From UBA11524 sp963590165 (GTDB lineage: Bacteria; Bacillota; Clostridia; Christensenellales; Aristaeellaceae), in contig CAVANO010000032.1 in the NCBI GenBank assembly GCA_963590165.1, forward strand, positions 4,541-68,540: a DNA stretch of 64,000 nt, read 5' to 3'. The notes below the pieces were generated by a model. It made no database searches. It was not told the DNA's origin and saw only the letters and a list, made by a program, of their open reading frames with translations. Below are positions 16,488 to 23,564 of the stretch, in pieces; position 1 is the stretch's first letter; each line of letters opens with the position of its first letter. Made by a program: the position numbers and the translations under genes.

Positions 16488-16781
16488 ATGTACGAAGATG
16501 AAACGCTCGTTTGCCGTGACTGCGGCAATGAATTCGTGTTCTCCGCGTCCGAGCAGGCTTTCTTTGCCGAGAAGGGCTTCCAGAACAAGCCTTCTCGCTG
16601 CCCGAAGTGCCGCGCTGCTCGCCGTGCCCAGAACGGCAACGGCTCTTCCGCTCCCCGTCAGATGTATGACGTGGTGTGCGCGAACTGCGGCAAGGCGACT
16701 CAGGTTCCCTTCCAGCCCCGCGGAGATCGCCCCGTTCTCTGCCGTGAGTGCTTCGACGCTCAGCGTGCTTCCCGCTATTAA
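16488..16781 (+). CDS. Small protein with two CxxC zinc ribbons
   Basis: 97 residues. The first ribbon is CRDCGNEF...CPKCRAAR (residues about 9-45); the second is CANCGKATQ...CRECFDAQ (about 63-90). A short low-complexity linker NGNGSSAPRQ separates them. Such proteins are common in Clostridia and usually annotated only as zinc-ribbon domain proteins; they probably bind nucleic acid or a protein partner. It has a long structured leader and its own terminator, which suggests high, regulated expression. Codon use looks more even (CGC, CTC, TCC) than its neighbours, also fitting high expression. Confidence 0.85.
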   Translation: MYEDETLVCRDCGNEFVFSASEQAFFAEKGFQNKPSRCPKCRAARRAQNGNGSSAPRQMYDVVCANCGKATQVPFQPRGDRPVLCRECFDAQRASRY

Positions 16782-16802
16782 TCAGCGGTAAAAACGCAAA
16801 AC

Positions 16803-16838
16803 TGCCCATCCTTCGATTCGCTCGGAGGATGGGCTTTT
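16803..16838 (+). terminator. Rho-independent terminator after the zinc-ribbon gene
   Basis: GCCCATCCT pairs with AGGATGGGC around a GC-containing loop, followed by TTTT. Confidence 0.85.
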
Positions 16839-16972
16839 CGATTGCCTGAATTTATAAGCTGCATGACAAGCCAAGAGACACGGCAGGGCGCTGCGAAGGA
16901 GGTTGGGGTGATCGCAAAGCCCCAAGAACAGCATCACAAATGAAGGAACACGGAAGGTTTCTGCGAAAAAAA

Positions 16973-17003
16973 CGGACGAAGTCCGAAAAGCGGATGAAGT
17001 CCG
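16973..17003. repeat. Two tandem triloop hairpins (18-bp period)
   Basis: CGGACGAAGTCCG (16973-16985) and CGGATGAAGTCCG (16991-17003) are spaced 18 bp apart. The rest of the 271-bp gap (16782-17052) contains a terminator and a hairpin TGGGG-TGATCGCAAAG-CCCCA near 16905-16923. Confidence 0.85.
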
Positions 17004-17052
17004 AAAAACGAAGCCGAAGCTGCCATAAAAAACAGCTCCGGCTTCATCAAAA

Positions 17053-18447
17053 TCAGTGACTCTTGTGGAACAGCAGATGCTCGTAGCGCTCCGTGTCGAT
17101 GGTGCGCACCATGATTTCCAGCTCCTCATCGCCCATGACCGTGTTGCGTCCCTGTGCATAGAGCTCAGCGACCATCTCGCGCAACTTGACAATCAGCGGA
17201 TCGGTCTTGGCAACCATTTCGTCGCCCTTCAGGCGGAAGAAGCTGTTGAACCAGTGCGCAACGCCTGCGGTGCCGGAAGCCGCGTCAACCGCGACCAGCG
17301 CCGGACGATTGAGAATCTTCGCAGTGTCGAAGATATTGTAAATCTCTTCATCCTTCAGCAGACCATCCGCATGGATGCCAGCGCGTGTGACGTTGAAGTG
17401 ACGCCCGACAAACGGCTGGCGCGGGCTGATTTCCAGACCGATTTCGCGTTCCATGTACTCGGCGATTTCCGTCACGGCGGTTAAATCCATGCCGTCAAGC
17501 GTGCCGCGCAGGGAGGCATATTCCACCGCCATCGCCTCGAGCGGGCAGTTGCCGGTGCGTTCGCCGATGCCCAGCAGCGAGCAGTTGACGGACGAGCAGC
17601 CGTACATCCACGCGGTGCCGGCGTTGCTGACGACTTTGTAGAAGTCATTGTGACCATGCCACTCCAGCTGCTCGGACGGCACCATGGCATAGTGGTTCAG
17701 ACCGTAGACGATGCCCGGGACGGAACGCGGCAGCGCGGCACCGTAGTAGTGCACGCCGAAGCCCATCGTGTCGCAGGCACGGATCTTAATCGGGATGCCG
17801 GCCTCCTTCGACAGGCGCATGAGCTCCTCTGCGAAGGGCAGCACAAAACCGTAGAAGTCCGCACGGGTGATGTCCTCAAAGTGGCAGCGCGGACGGATGC
17901 CGCGGTCGAGCGCCGCCTTGACGATGCCAAGATACTTGTCCATCGCCTGCTTGCGCGTCAGGTGCATCTTCTTGAAGATGTGATAGTCCGAGCAGGACAC
18001 GAGGATGCCTGTTTCCTTCACGCCGGCTTCTTTGACCAGCTCGAAGTCCTTCTCGTTCGCGCGGATCCATGTCGTGATTTCCGGAAACTCATAGCCCAGA
18101 TCCTGGCAGGCATGGAGCGCCTTCTTGTCCTTATCGGTATAGAGGAAGAATTCCGACTGACGCACGAGTCCCTTCGGGCCGCCCAGACGATGCATGAGCT
18201 TATACAGGTGCACAATCTGATCTACCGTGAACGGACTGACGGACTGCTGACCGTCGCGGAAGGTTGTGTCGGTCATCCAGATTTCGTCCGGCATGTTCTC
18301 CGGCACATGGCGCATGTTGAACGCTACCTTCGGAATGGACTCATAGTCGTAGAGCTCGCGGTACAGGTTCGGTTCCTCGACATCCTGCAGGCTGTACTGA
18401 TAGCGGTTGATCATCAACAGGTTGGATTTCGGGTCAAACTCCAGCAT
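17053..18447 (-). CDS. Homocitrate/Re-citrate synthase-type enzyme (HMGL-like family)
   Basis: 464 residues, start at the ATG after GGGAGGAACATTTC. IWMTDTTFRDGQQSVSPFT is the HMG-CoA-lyase-like TIM barrel entry motif with catalytic Arg-Asp, and LEWHGHNDFYKVVSNAG carries the metal-binding His pair. The long N-terminal lead-in (about 55 residues) before the barrel resembles the Re-citrate synthases of anaerobic clostridia rather than LeuA, and no LeuA regulatory domain is obvious. Re-citrate synthase condenses oxaloacetate and acetyl-CoA for glutamate synthesis. An aminotransferase gene lies upstream on the same strand. A homocitrate or isopropylmalate synthase cannot be excluded. Confidence 0.75.
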   Translation of the reverse strand: MLEFDPKSNLLMINRYQYSLQDVEEPNLYRELYDYESIPKVAFNMRHVPENMPDEIWMTDTTFRDGQQSVSPFTVDQIVHLYKLMHRLGGPKGLVRQSEFFLYTDKDKKALHACQDLGYEFPEITTWIRANEKDFELVKEAGVKETGILVSCSDYHIFKKMHLTRKQAMDKYLGIVKAALDRGIRPRCHFEDITRADFYGFVLPFAEELMRLSKEAGIPIKIRACDTMGFGVHYYGAALPRSVPGIVYGLNHYAMVPSEQLEWHGHNDFYKVVSNAGTAWMYGCSSVNCSLLGIGERTGNCPLEAMAVEYASLRGTLDGMDLTAVTEIAEYMEREIGLEISPRQPFVGRHFNVTRAGIHADGLLKDEEIYNIFDTAKILNRPALVAVDAASGTAGVAHWFNSFFRLKGDEMVAKTDPLIVKLREMVAELYAQGRNTVMGDEELEIMVRTIDTERYEHLLFHKSH

Positions 18448-18554
18448 GAAATGTTCCTCCCTTTTTTCAAAATAATTAAGGAAGAGCAATATGCTCGCAT
18501 ACTGCCCTCCCGGTGTGATGCGTCTATGCATACAAATTGATGCGGTTGAAAGGA

Positions 18555-19754
18555 TTAGACCAGCTGACCGACAAATTCCTCGATGCGGCGCAGACCTTCC
18601 ATGCACGTTTCCATGGCGACTGCATAGCTCAGGCGGCAGAAACCTTCCGCCTCGAAAGCATTGCCCGGCACGACGGCGACATGCTTGTCTGCCAGCAGCA
18701 GCTCGGCGAACGTCTGGCTGCAGTCGATGACACGTCCATTGTATTGCTTGCCGAGGACTTCCTTGATGTTCAGCATGATGTAGAACGCGCCCTGCGGCTT
18801 CATGCAGGATAGGCCGCTGATGCTGTTGATCTTCTCGACCATGGCGTTGCGGCGTGCTTCAAACTGCGCGACCATATCCGTCACGCACTGCGGGTCGCCC
18901 TGAAGTGCCTTCATCGAGGCGTACTGGGCGATGGCGTTGGCGTTGGACGTCGCGTGGGACTGGAAGCTTGTCATGGCGCAGATTTCGATGCGCGGACCTG
19001 CGACATAGCCGATGCGCCAGCCGGTCATGGCGTACGCCTTCGACATGCCGTTCACCACGAACGTCTGATTCTTGATGGCTTCGCCCAATTCAGCGATGGA
19101 CACGTGCGTCAGCCCATCGTAGAGCAGCTTCTCGTAGATTTCATCGCTGACGACGTAGAACGGATGGCTGACTGCCAAGTCCGCTACAAACTGCAGCTGT
19201 TCGCGCGACCAGACGGAGCCGTTCGGGTTGCTCGGACTCGTCAGGATGATGGCCTTCGTGCGGCGCGTGACCTTTGCGGCGATGTCCTGTGATGTCGGGA
19301 TGAAATTGTTCTTCTCGTCCGAGGGGATGAACACCGGCACGCCGCCTGCCATGCGCACCATTTCGGGATACGATACCCAGCAGGGTGTCGGAATCAGCAC
19401 CTCGTCGCCGGGGTCAATGATGCACTGGAAGATGGTATACAGGCTGTGCTTCGCGCCGGAGGAGACGATGATGTCAGACGGCGTGTAATGCAGGTGATTG
19501 TCGCGTTCGAGCTTGTCGCAAATCGCCTGACGGAGCGCAACGGTGCCGGCAGCCGGTGTATAGCGCGTCATGCCGAGGTCAATGGCGTCCTTCGCGGCAT
19601 CGCAGATATAGGCAGGCGTCGGGAAGTCCGGCTCACCTGCGCCGAAGCTGATGACATCCACGCCGGCCGCTTTCATTTCTTTCGCGCGCGAATCGATGGC
19701 GAGTGTAGGTGACGGTGCAATATTCTGACAGCGATGAGAAACAGACAGTGCCAT
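18555..19754 (-). CDS. Class I PLP-dependent aminotransferase (aspartate-type)
   Basis: 399 residues. SFGAGEPDFPTP near residue 40, SPSNPNGSVWS, SDEIYEKLLYDG and NGMSKAYAMTGWRIGY with the PLP lysine are all present and typical of the AspC/type-1b subgroup. Start is the ATG GCA after AGGAGGAATGGTT. It lies 107 bp upstream of the Re-citrate-synthase-like gene. If that gene makes citrate toward 2-oxoglutarate, this enzyme could link aspartate/oxaloacetate with glutamate. Confidence 0.92.
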   Translation of the reverse strand: MALSVSHRCQNIAPSPTLAIDSRAKEMKAAGVDVISFGAGEPDFPTPAYICDAAKDAIDLGMTRYTPAAGTVALRQAICDKLERDNHLHYTPSDIIVSSGAKHSLYTIFQCIIDPGDEVLIPTPCWVSYPEMVRMAGGVPVFIPSDEKNNFIPTSQDIAAKVTRRTKAIILTSPSNPNGSVWSREQLQFVADLAVSHPFYVVSDEIYEKLLYDGLTHVSIAELGEAIKNQTFVVNGMSKAYAMTGWRIGYVAGPRIEICAMTSFQSHATSNANAIAQYASMKALQGDPQCVTDMVAQFEARRNAMVEKINSISGLSCMKPQGAFYIMLNIKEVLGKQYNGRVIDCSQTFAELLLADKHVAVVPGNAFEAEGFCRLSYAVAMETCMEGLRRIEEFVGQLV

Positions 19755-19855
19755 AACCATTCCTCCTGCATTCAAAGGGTATATTTAATGCATTTTCATG
19801 GACTTCCCCATTGAAATCCAAACAGAAAAATGAAATCCAAGCGGATAACAAATTG

Positions 19856-19884
19856 ATTATATCTTCATATCGTAAAAAAATCAA
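19856..19884 (-). promoter_or_regulatory. Sigma-A promoter for the aminotransferase gene
   Basis: Minus strand TTGATT (19884-19879), 17-bp spacer, TATAAT (19861-19856). It gives a leader of about 95 nt containing two copies of GGATTTCA; no known riboswitch or T-box was recognised. Confidence 0.75.
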
Positions 19885-19929
19885 GTGGAAAAACGAGAAA
19901 AATGCATTAATGAATCAAATTCCTGCAAA

Positions 19930-19964
19930 TCTGGAATGAAAAAAGCCCGACATTGCTGAATATC
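19930..19964. terminator. Bidirectional terminator
   Basis: AAAAAAGCCCGA pairs with TCGGGCTTTTT around an approximately 12-base loop. It would terminate upstream-directed transcripts in the 238-bp gap. Confidence 0.85.
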
Positions 19965-19992
19965 GGGCTTTTTGGTTTGCATGATTCACTTT

Positions 19993-21555
19993 TTATTCAT
20001 TCATTTTGATTTTCGCTTCGGACGTGTAACCTGCTTCCGTGCAGCACAGCCCCAGCACGCAGTAAAGCATCGGAGAAACAAGGCAGATGCTGAATGTGAA
20101 CATCGACTGCGTCAGGAATCCGACCGCCATCAGCGCCCACAGCAAGCCGCCGTGCTTCCGCGCATGATGAACCGCCGCCCAGCAGAGCGCCAGCAGCAAC
20201 AGCGCCGCCGGAATGCCGCAGTTGACCGCCGTCTGCAAGAGCAGATTGTGCGGATTGTCGAAGTTTTGTGTCAGTTGCTGACCGGTTTCTGTCAGGTAGC
20301 TGCGGAAGGCGTAATAAAACGTGTCCGGTCCCGTCCCGAACCATGGCGAACGCGTGCACAAGTCAAGCGTCATCCGCCATACGCCCAGCCGCTCCGAACC
20401 GAACGAATCCTGCGCACGCCCGTGCAGCGTCTCCTGCAGTTCCCATAGCCAGCTGCCTTCCGCCGTCGGCAGGCTATATACGAGCAGCAGCGCGATTGCC
20501 AGAACACTGCATGTCAGCGCAATTAGCCATTTCCATTTCACTTCCATCAGCGGATGACGGCGAAGCAGGACAGACGCGACCATCGCAAGCATTCCCGTGA
20601 GCAGCAGGAACAGTGCCGATGCGCTTGCTGTTAGCGTGATGTTCTCCGAGCCGTCCAGCCAGGGCAGCAGTACGCTCTTGCGAAGCGCAGCAAGCAGCAG
20701 CACCATGCCAATCGTTAGTGCAGTCCTTGCGCGGCAGTATGGCCGGCGCATCGCCAGCGCGATGAGGGTGAGCAGTGTTACGCCGAGCGCAATCAGCCCG
20801 CTCTGCACCTCCATGCACAGCAGGAGCAGCACGCCGAGCAGACCGCCTGTCAGGTGGATTTGCCAGTATTCTTTGCCGAGGACGAAGCTGCCCAGCAGCC
20901 CGGGCACCATCAGACAGAGCCAGGCACTGACCATATCGATATTGCCCAGCGTCCCCTGAAATTCATAGTTCGTGCGGATACTCCGTCCGTTCGGGAACAG
21001 GTCAAGCGGATTCAGCCCTGCGTACTGCATCAGCACAATCAATACGTACACCGCGACCGAGATGCTGCACGCGCTCAGCACCCATGAGGGACGCACGGGC
21101 AGCTGACTCAGACTGAGGAAAATCAGCACATAGCACACAAGCGTAATCAGCCCTTCATACCGCTCAGCACCCCAAATGACGGCAGACACATGACGAGCGT
21201 TCACCGAATCTGCCCACGTGCCGAATCGTGCAGACAGGCACAGCCATGCGCCGTACGCGAGCGCAATGCCAAGCGGCACCGTCATGCGAAGCGGCTGCCG
21301 CCTGACAAGCCGCCAAGCCAGCATGGCGAGCACCGTCAGGGCGGTCAGGACAATCATGCCGTCCCACTTTGCGCGCGTGAGGTTGCTGTAGTTTTGCAGC
21401 GTCATGTCCAGCAATGCCTGCAGAACGGGCACCTCGCCGGAATCAAGCGCCGCGAGCGCGTTTTTTTCGCCCAGCAGCCAGAAGGGAAATACGGCCAGCC
21501 ACAGGGCGGCAATCATCGTCGGAACGACATCGGAATACCGTCTATTCTTGTTCAT
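19993..21555 (-). CDS. O-antigen ligase/polymerase-like membrane protein (Wzy_C type)
   Basis: About 520 residues with 10 or more membrane segments, for example MIAALWLAVFPFWLL, ALTIGMVLLLAAL and LIALTCSVLAIALLLVY. A long external loop late in the protein contains GVWRMTLDLCTRSPWFGTGPDTFYYAF and NFDNPHNLLLQTAVNCGI; the RxxxW and PHN pattern is that of O-antigen ligase/Wzy_C proteins. It probably joins or polymerises lipid-linked glycans at the outer face of the membrane. Start ATG 21555 or GTG 21561; neither ribosome site is ideal. It lies 51-57 bp after recR. Confidence 0.85.
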   Translation of the reverse strand: MNKNRRYSDVVPTMIAALWLAVFPFWLLGEKNALAALDSGEVPVLQALLDMTLQNYSNLTRAKWDGMIVLTALTVLAMLAWRLVRRQPLRMTVPLGIALAYGAWLCLSARFGTWADSVNARHVSAVIWGAERYEGLITLVCYVLIFLSLSQLPVRPSWVLSACSISVAVYVLIVLMQYAGLNPLDLFPNGRSIRTNYEFQGTLGNIDMVSAWLCLMVPGLLGSFVLGKEYWQIHLTGGLLGVLLLLCMEVQSGLIALGVTLLTLIALAMRRPYCRARTALTIGMVLLLAALRKSVLLPWLDGSENITLTASASALFLLLTGMLAMVASVLLRRHPLMEVKWKWLIALTCSVLAIALLLVYSLPTAEGSWLWELQETLHGRAQDSFGSERLGVWRMTLDLCTRSPWFGTGPDTFYYAFRSYLTETGQQLTQNFDNPHNLLLQTAVNCGIPAALLLLALCWAAVHHARKHGGLLWALMAVGFLTQSMFTFSICLVSPMLYCVLGLCCTEAGYTSEAKIKMNE

Positions 21556-21576
21556 AGGCACCTCATAAGCAAAGCA

Positions 21577-21604
21577 GGCAATACCGCGCGATGGCGATAT
21601 TGCC
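21577..21604. repeat. Isolated inverted repeat whose end matches the MITE terminus
   Basis: GGCAATACCGC and GCGATATTGCC pair with one mismatch around GCGATG, between recR and the O-antigen-ligase-like gene. The 11 bases GGCAATACCGC are identical to the end of the element at 5499-5733. It may be a terminator-like hairpin without a T-run or a relic of the same element family. Confidence 0.6.
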
Positions 21605-21611
21605 TGAATGG

Positions 21612-22211
21612 TTACAATTCTCTTCTGCCCTCCATGGCTTTGGAAAGCGTTACCTCATCGGCGTACTCGAGGTCGCTGCCGACCGGCACGCCGTGCGCGA
21701 TGCGGGTGCATTTGATGCCCATCGGCTTAATCAGCCGCGCGATGTAGGTCGCGGTCGCCTCACCCTCGATATCGGGGTTTGTCGCGAGGATGACCTCGGT
21801 GACCTTCTCTGTCCGCAGGCGCTCCATCAGCTCCTTGATGCGGATGTCATCCGGCCCGACACCGTCCATGGGCGACAGCGTGCCGTGCAGGACATGATAC
21901 AGCCCATGATAGTCATGCATGCGTTCCATCGCGGCGACATCGCGAGGGTCGCGCACAACGCAAATCTGCCCGTTGTGGCGCTCCTCATTTGCACAGACGG
22001 CGCACTTCTCTGCCGATGCGAAATTGCCGCACTGTTCGCAGTAGCGGATGGCCTTGCGCCCTTGCCAGATGGCAGCTGCCAGTGCGTGCACCTCTTCCAG
22101 CGGCAGCCCGACGATATAATACGCCAGTCGGGTTGCCGTTTTCTGACCGATGCCGGGCAGTCGGGAAAGCTCCGACACCATCCGCTCAATCGGTTCAATT
22201 TGTCCTGACAT
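21612..22211 (-). CDS. recR: Recombination protein RecR
   Basis: 199 residues, the normal length. The helix-hairpin-helix LSRLPGIGQKTATRLAYY is at the N-terminus, then a four-Cys zinc finger CEQCGNFASAEKCAVC at about 57-72, then a Toprim domain with ICVVRDPRDVAAMER and LATNPDIEGEATATYI. It works with RecO to load RecA in gap repair. It overlaps the end of ybaB by one codon, the conserved ybaB-recR pairing. Confidence 0.97.
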   Translation of the reverse strand: MSGQIEPIERMVSELSRLPGIGQKTATRLAYYIVGLPLEEVHALAAAIWQGRKAIRYCEQCGNFASAEKCAVCANEERHNGQICVVRDPRDVAAMERMHDYHGLYHVLHGTLSPMDGVGPDDIRIKELMERLRTEKVTEVILATNPDIEGEATATYIARLIKPMGIKCTRIAHGVPVGSDLEYADEVTLSKAMEGRREL

Positions 22212-22555
22212 CAGAACAGACCGCCCATACCGCTCATGCCGGGCGCCATCTTGCCCATGGTTTCTTCACGGTTCGCCTCGCCCTTGCGAAGTGCCTCGTT
22301 GACGGCCGCGATGATCAGATCCTGCAGCATTTCGACGTCTTCAGGGTCAACGACCTTGGGGTCGATGGTCAGGGAGAGCAGTTCGCGCTTGCCGCTAACC
22401 TTGACGGAAACGACGCCGCCGCCGGACTGCGCTTCATATTCCTGCGCGTCGAGCTTTTCCTGCGCGTCGGTCATTGCCTGCTGCATTTTTTGTGCCTGAC
22501 GCATCAGCTGCTGCATGTTTGCGCCGCCGCCGAAGCCGAAATTCTGTCTTGCCAT
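22211..22555 (-). CDS. YbaB/EbfC family nucleoid-associated protein
   Basis: 114 residues. The Gly/Met/Gln-rich head GGGANMQQLMRQAQKMQQAM is followed by GGGVVSVKVSGKRELLSLTI and DPEDVEMLQDLIIAAVNEAL, the complete YbaB fold. It binds DNA as a dimer and is almost always next to recR, as here. Start at the ATG after AGGAGGAACACAACA. Confidence 0.95.
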   Translation of the reverse strand: MARQNFGFGGGANMQQLMRQAQKMQQAMTDAQEKLDAQEYEAQSGGGVVSVKVSGKRELLSLTIDPKVVDPEDVEMLQDLIIAAVNEALRKGEANREETMGKMAPGMSGMGGLF

Positions 22556-22622
22556 TGTTGTGTTCCTCCTAATGATTTATGATAAATTTGAAAGTGTGCA
22601 CTGCGAAGGAGTTCAGAGGCCG

Positions 22623-22727
22623 CAGGCTTCGCCTGTTTTTTAGCTTCGCCTGTTTTTTTAGCTTCGCCTGTTTTATAGCTTCGCCTGTTTTTATAGCTTC
22701 GCCTGTTTCATAGCCTCGCCTGTTTTC
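22623..22727. repeat. 17-18-bp tandem repeat of TAGCTTCGCCTGTTTT units
   Basis: Six units of about AGCTTCGCCTGTTTTTT follow an initial perfect hairpin CAGGC-TTC-GCCTG (22623-22635). Later units keep TTCGCCTG but have lost part of the left arm. It lies in the 217-bp gap between DUF4097 and ybaB, upstream of the ybaB-recR operon on the minus strand. Confidence 0.9.
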
Positions 22728-22772
22728 ATGCCCTTGAACAGCTTGCAAAGACTGCCCATCTTTGCAAAGGTC

Positions 22773-23501
22773 TCAAATTTTTCTGATATCAAGATTTCCT
22801 GAAACCGTGGTTACCCTGACGGTGGGTGCACCGTCGACAATGGATACCCCATCCGTCAGCATTCTGCCGGAAACGGAGCGCAGAATCGCATCGCATTGCT
22901 CTGCAGGAATTTCCAGCCCGATGCCGCCCGATACCGATACCGCCTTGAAGCTCGTGAACATGTCCGTAAACGAGAGCATCGCGCCGCGGCTGACCGAGGA
23001 AAGCGAAACGTTGCTGAACGACAGGTGCTCCAGGCAAAGCGCGCCGGTCGTTGTGAAGAGATTGCACTCCTGACCGCGCAGGTCGTTGCCGGCAATGTCG
23101 CCGCCGTTTTTGACGGTCAGACTCAGGCTGTTCACGTCCGAGAGCATCACGAAGCCGGAGAGCGACTCAATCGACAGGTCACTGACCGACAGACCGCGAA
23201 TGTGAATGCTGCCGGAGGTTGTCCGCAGTTCCACACGACCTTTCCATGAGCGCGGCACACGCACCGTTGCCTGAAGCCACCGTGCACTCAGCGGCAGCGG
23301 CGATAAGGCGGCAGGGGACTGCTCCATCGTGAGTGTATCGCCGTTTTGCGTCAGGGCAATTGCCTTCATGTCGTGGTCATCGCCGGACGCCATGACCTGA
23401 ATTTCCTGCGTGTCGTCCGCATAGACTTCCAGCAAGGTGCCGGAAAGGTGGATGACCAGCTGCGTAATCGTCAGCGCCGGAAAGGAAGAGCGGGTATTCA
23501 T
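22773..23501 (-). CDS. DUF4097-type beta-helix/adhesin-like protein
   Basis: 242 residues rich in repeated short beta strands: VELRTTSGSIHIRGLSVSDL, SIESLSGFVMLSDVNSL, LFTTTGALCLEHLSFSNVSL, and VRVTTVSGNLDI. This repeating TxSGxIxI pattern is that of the DUF4097 family (right-handed beta-helix-like), often linked to envelope-stress operons. There is no signal peptide or membrane anchor, so it is probably cytoplasmic. It follows the topoisomerase A-subunit gene by 63 bp on the same strand. Confidence 0.85.
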   Translation of the reverse strand: MNTRSSFPALTITQLVIHLSGTLLEVYADDTQEIQVMASGDDHDMKAIALTQNGDTLTMEQSPAALSPLPLSARWLQATVRVPRSWKGRVELRTTSGSIHIRGLSVSDLSIESLSGFVMLSDVNSLSLTVKNGGDIAGNDLRGQECNLFTTTGALCLEHLSFSNVSLSSVSRGAMLSFTDMFTSFKAVSVSGGIGLEIPAEQCDAILRSVSGRMLTDGVSIVDGAPTVRVTTVSGNLDIRKI

Positions 23502-23564
23502 GCGCGTTCACCTCCGTGATGTACTCCATCATAGCACGTTTTTCATTCGCTTGCAAGTATCGCT

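Noticed and set aside
19755..19900. T-box or riboswitch in the aminotransferase leader
   Set aside because: No T-box motif, terminator pair or known riboswitch core; only a repeated GGATTTCA.
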